A DNA stretch of 13,991 nucleotides, from the NCBI GenBank assembly GCA_900768695.1, contig CAAGDY010000065.1, positions 1 to 13,991 on the forward strand, in the 5' to 3' direction. Below the pieces are notes generated by a model. It saw only the letters and a list, made by a program, of their open reading frames with translations. It had not been told where the DNA came from and searched no databases. This document shows positions 11,600 to 13,991 of the stretch, in pieces. Source of the DNA: an uncultured Anaerovibrio sp. (GTDB lineage Bacteria; Bacillota; Negativicutes; Selenomonadales; Selenomonadaceae). The position numbers and the translations under genes are program-made. Within the stretch, counting starts at the first letter, position 1; each line of letters starts with the position of its first letter.

Positions 11600-13942
11600 T
11601 TATTTCTTGTTATAGGTACGATACATCTTTATCGGCTCAGGGTTGTCGCTGATGCTCCAGACACCGCAAGGGCAGACACCGGCGCAGATACCACAGCCGA
11701 TGCACTTCTTCGGATCGGATACATAGGTCCAGGAGCCGTCCTCATTGGCGATACGGCTGATAGCCTTCTCAGGGCAGGACTCAAGGCACATCTTGCAGTC
11801 ACGGCAGGTACCGCAGCTTACGCAACGTGCATGGTCATCAGCAGGCTCGCCCAGGCTGCAATGGTGGCACTTGGTAAAGTATGCCTTGCTGAGGCGCTCG
11901 GCCGGAATCTTTACCTTCTCAGGGAACGGCACATACTCGGCACCGTTCACATACTGGTCGGCATAGTAGGCAGCCTTGATGCCGTCACCGATAGCATCAG
12001 TCAGGCGGCCCGGCTTGATTACATCACCGGCGGCAAATACACCCGGCAGGATGGATTTGTCCTTGCCGGCAATCAGCCAGCTGCCACGGAACTTCTGAAT
12101 GGACTCATCATCCGGGAGATAATCCAGCACAGGCTCCTCACCGATGGACACAATAACCTCGTCTGCCGGAATGAAGCGCCCGTCATTGGCATAGACGCCC
12201 TCCTCGGTAATCTTATCTGTAAAGAAAGGCCATACCAGCTTGCCGCCGCGGCTCTCAACGTATTCAATCTCATCCTCAAAGGCGGCAGGCTTCTGTACAT
12301 CCACAGCCACTACGGACTCTGCGCCCATATCATAGGCGGCACGGCAGGTATCCATGCCGGAGTTGCCGCAGCCGATAACTACTACCCGCTTGCCAACCTT
12401 CGGATTTTCACCTGCATTGACCTTCTTCAGGAAGTCCAGGCCCATGGTCAGGCGTTCCTTGCCCTCCCAGTTGAAGAAGCGGGACTTGTGACCACCGGTG
12501 GCAACTACCACGGCATCATTTGCCTGCTGAATTTCTGCAAACTTCGCCTTGTCAACCTTGCAGGAGGTGACGAACTTCACACCGATGTCCTCGATGCGCT
12601 TCAGTTCGCTTACCAGTACATCATGCATCAGGCGGCCGCGAGGGATAACCTGCTCCAGCTTGCCACCGATATGCTCCGCATCATCATAGACGGTAACAGT
12701 GTGGCCCTTGCGCCTGAGCTGCCATGCAGCGGAGAGCCCTGCCATACCGCCACCGATGATACCGATTTTCTTGCCGGTTTCGTTGGCTGGCGGAGCAACC
12801 TTCTGATAAGCGGACAGCCAGCCCAGATTGCCAATCTGGATAGGCTCGTCAATACCGCCACGGGTACAGCCCTCCATACAAGGATTCGGGCAGACACTGC
12901 CGCAGACAGAGCCAGGGAACGGAGTGTACTCCAGCTCCAGGTCGATAGCCTCCTGCAGCTTGCCCTGACGAATGAGGTTGTAGCGCTTCTGGGTAGGAAT
13001 ACCGGTAGGACAGCTGAACTCGCACGGAGCGTTGTACTTGGCATTGTCCCAGCTCGGCACCCGCAATCTATAAAGACCATTGGAAATGGTGTTGTGAACT
13101 GCAAAATCATCCATGGCAACATCGCTGAAGATACCGCCCTTTACCCACTCATTGGCGCGGAAATCCTTCATGGAAACCTTGCCGCTAGGCTTGGCAGTCT
13201 TTTCCTCAAAGGTCAGAGGGCGCAGCTTCTTCCACTGGCTCCAGTCGGAAAGCTCGGCCTTCAGCTCGGTGTGCTGGATTTTCTCCAGGAACTCATCCAT
13301 GCCACCGGCCAAAAAGTCAATATCCTCCTGCTCCAAATCCAGATAGCGGATATCGGACGGATAGCTGCTGATAGGGCCGCGGACATAAACCACGCCACCT
13401 ACCATGCCCACGCAGGCACGCTCGCCCAGCACGGAAGCAAACTCATCGCAGTCATAGCCGCAGACAACGGCACGGCCGCCACCCATGAACTCAAAGGAGA
13501 AGGAACCGGTATTTTTCAAAATCCACAGCTCCGGCTCCTCATACAGAGGGTCATGCTTCATCAGGGAACCACTGCGGGTACCGGCACGGCCGCCGATGAA
13601 AATCTTGCCCCCTGCGGAGCAGTGGCCGGCAGTATCACCGGCATCACCGCGGACGGTAATCGTACCGCCGGCGTTCAGCCAGCCCACATCGGCAGAGGTG
13701 GAATCCTCTACGAAAATCTCGGTATTCGGCAGGCACATGGAACCTACGCGCTGGCCGGCATTAGTCACATGAAAAACCAGCTTCTTGCCATCGGCATTCC
13801 ACAACGGGCCGCCGATATCGTGCTGGCCGGAAGCGTGAATACTGAATTCCGTTTCGCCGGAGCGAACTGCTTCCTCAATCGCCAGCAGCAAATCCTGGGT
13901 GGACATACGATCATGTCCCTTAATAGTATCTATCTCAAACAT
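11600..13942 (-). CDS. Glutamate synthase fusion: GltB GXGXG domain + GltD-like flavoprotein + ferredoxin
   Basis: This cytoplasmic 780-residue protein fuses three parts of glutamate synthase, which makes glutamate from 2-oxoglutarate and glutamine. Residues 1-215 form the GXGXG beta-helix of the large subunit (repeats such as NAGGTITVRGDAGDTAG and GGKIFIGGRAG). Residues 300-680 resemble GltD: Fe-S cysteines 307, 311, 347, 351, 355 and 359, an FAD site GIIGGGMAG (394-402), a second dinucleotide site VVIGCGNSGMD (521-531), and GVFAAGDV (634-641). The tail is a 2[4Fe-4S] ferredoxin: Cys713/716/719/723 and 747/750/753/757. Ahead of it Cys692/695 and 707/710 make an extra CxxC pair. The ATG follows GGGAGGAAA. 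The amidotransferase and FMN core must be encoded upstream; another gene ends 18 bases before this start. Electrons may come from NAD(P)H or ferredoxin. Confidence 0.92.
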   Translation of the reverse strand: MFEIDTIKGHDRMSTQDLLLAIEEAVRSGETEFSIHASGQHDIGGPLWNADGKKLVFHVTNAGQRVGSMCLPNTEIFVEDSTSADVGWLNAGGTITVRGDAGDTAGHCSAGGKIFIGGRAGTRSGSLMKHDPLYEEPELWILKNTGSFSFEFMGGGRAVVCGYDCDEFASVLGERACVGMVGGVVYVRGPISSYPSDIRYLDLEQEDIDFLAGGMDEFLEKIQHTELKAELSDWSQWKKLRPLTFEEKTAKPSGKVSMKDFRANEWVKGGIFSDVAMDDFAVHNTISNGLYRLRVPSWDNAKYNAPCEFSCPTGIPTQKRYNLIRQGKLQEAIDLELEYTPFPGSVCGSVCPNPCMEGCTRGGIDEPIQIGNLGWLSAYQKVAPPANETGKKIGIIGGGMAGLSAAWQLRRKGHTVTVYDDAEHIGGKLEQVIPRGRLMHDVLVSELKRIEDIGVKFVTSCKVDKAKFAEIQQANDAVVVATGGHKSRFFNWEGKERLTMGLDFLKKVNAGENPKVGKRVVVIGCGNSGMDTCRAAYDMGAESVVAVDVQKPAAFEDEIEYVESRGGKLVWPFFTDKITEEGVYANDGRFIPADEVIVSIGEEPVLDYLPDDESIQKFRGSWLIAGKDKSILPGVFAAGDVIKPGRLTDAIGDGIKAAYYADQYVNGAEYVPFPEKVKIPAERLSKAYFTKCHHCSLGEPADDHARCVSCGTCRDCKMCLESCPEKAISRIANEDGSWTYVSDPKKCIGCGICAGVCPCGVWSISDNPEPIKMYRTYNKK

Positions 13943-13960
13943 TCCGTATTTCCTCCCTTA

Positions 13961-13991
13961 TCAGCATACATACTGGATGCCCAGCTTGTCA
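13961..13991 (-). CDS. C-terminal end of upstream gene, probably glutamate synthase FMN core
   Basis: Only the last codons are in the window: the minus strand reads ...DKLGIQYVC then TGA, immediately followed by TAA, a double stop. The 18-base gap to the fused subunit, with a strong ribosome binding site in it, indicates one operon. Because the downstream protein lacks the amidotransferase and FMN synthase core, this gene is likely one of those. Identity is inferred from position only. Confidence 0.45.
   Translation of the reverse strand, partial: DKLGIQYVC

Overview
The window reads as ordinary chromosome of an anaerobic, probably diderm Firmicute. Negativicutes/Selenomonadales is my best guess, inferred from the mix of features. 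Very strong GGAGG-type ribosome binding sites and Firmicute-style TTGACA/TATAAT promoters sit beside a one-step diaminopimelate dehydrogenase, a ferredoxin-linked glutamate synthase and a signal-peptide-bearing binding protein that is not a lipoprotein. I see no rRNA, tRNA, CRISPR array, insertion sequence or prophage.

Layout, left to right. (1) 1-182 has no gene, only small hairpins. (2) On the minus strand lie dinB (DNA polymerase IV, 183-1334) and a dicarboxylate/amino-acid:cation symporter (1611-2843), separated by a long terminator-like hairpin and a dinB promoter that overlaps a perfect inverted repeat. (3) Back-to-back promoters near 2950-3014 drive the symporter leftward and a YitT-family membrane protein (3048-3950) rightward. 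(4) A rightward regulatory stretch follows: a SorC/DeoR-type sugar-binding repressor (4308-5246) with a probable autoregulatory operator, a small tandem repeat and terminator, then a compact AraC regulator (5452-6063) and an open frame that starts as a cupin protein but seems truncated (6128-6514). (5) Leftward genes follow: ddh (6534-7514), an SotB-like efflux transporter (7724-8908) and, just upstream of it, a periplasmic binding protein resembling cyclohexadienyl dehydratase PheC (8957-9733). (6) A stand-alone AAA ATPase with a DUF4143 nuclease-like tail (10040-11266) has its promoter inside a large palindrome and sits in AT-richer DNA. (7) At the right end, the last genes of a leftward glutamate synthase operon: a three-part fusion (GltB GXGXG domain, GltD-like flavoprotein, ferredoxin; 11600-13942), preceded by the last codons of an upstream gene that is probably the FMN-containing synthase core.

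Nitrogen and amino-acid metabolism is a loose theme: glutamate synthase makes glutamate, the symporter imports glutamate- or dicarboxylate-like substrates, Ddh fixes ammonia into meso-diaminopimelate for lysine and cell wall, and the PheC-like protein could bind or dehydrate an aromatic-pathway acid. The sequence does not show co-regulation of these units. I found no convincing new multi-gene system. The most interesting items are the palindromic promoter of the DUF4143 ATPase, the fused glutamate synthase subunit with an extra four-cysteine site, the PheC-like protein next to an exporter, the structured leader of the symporter and the truncated cupin gene.
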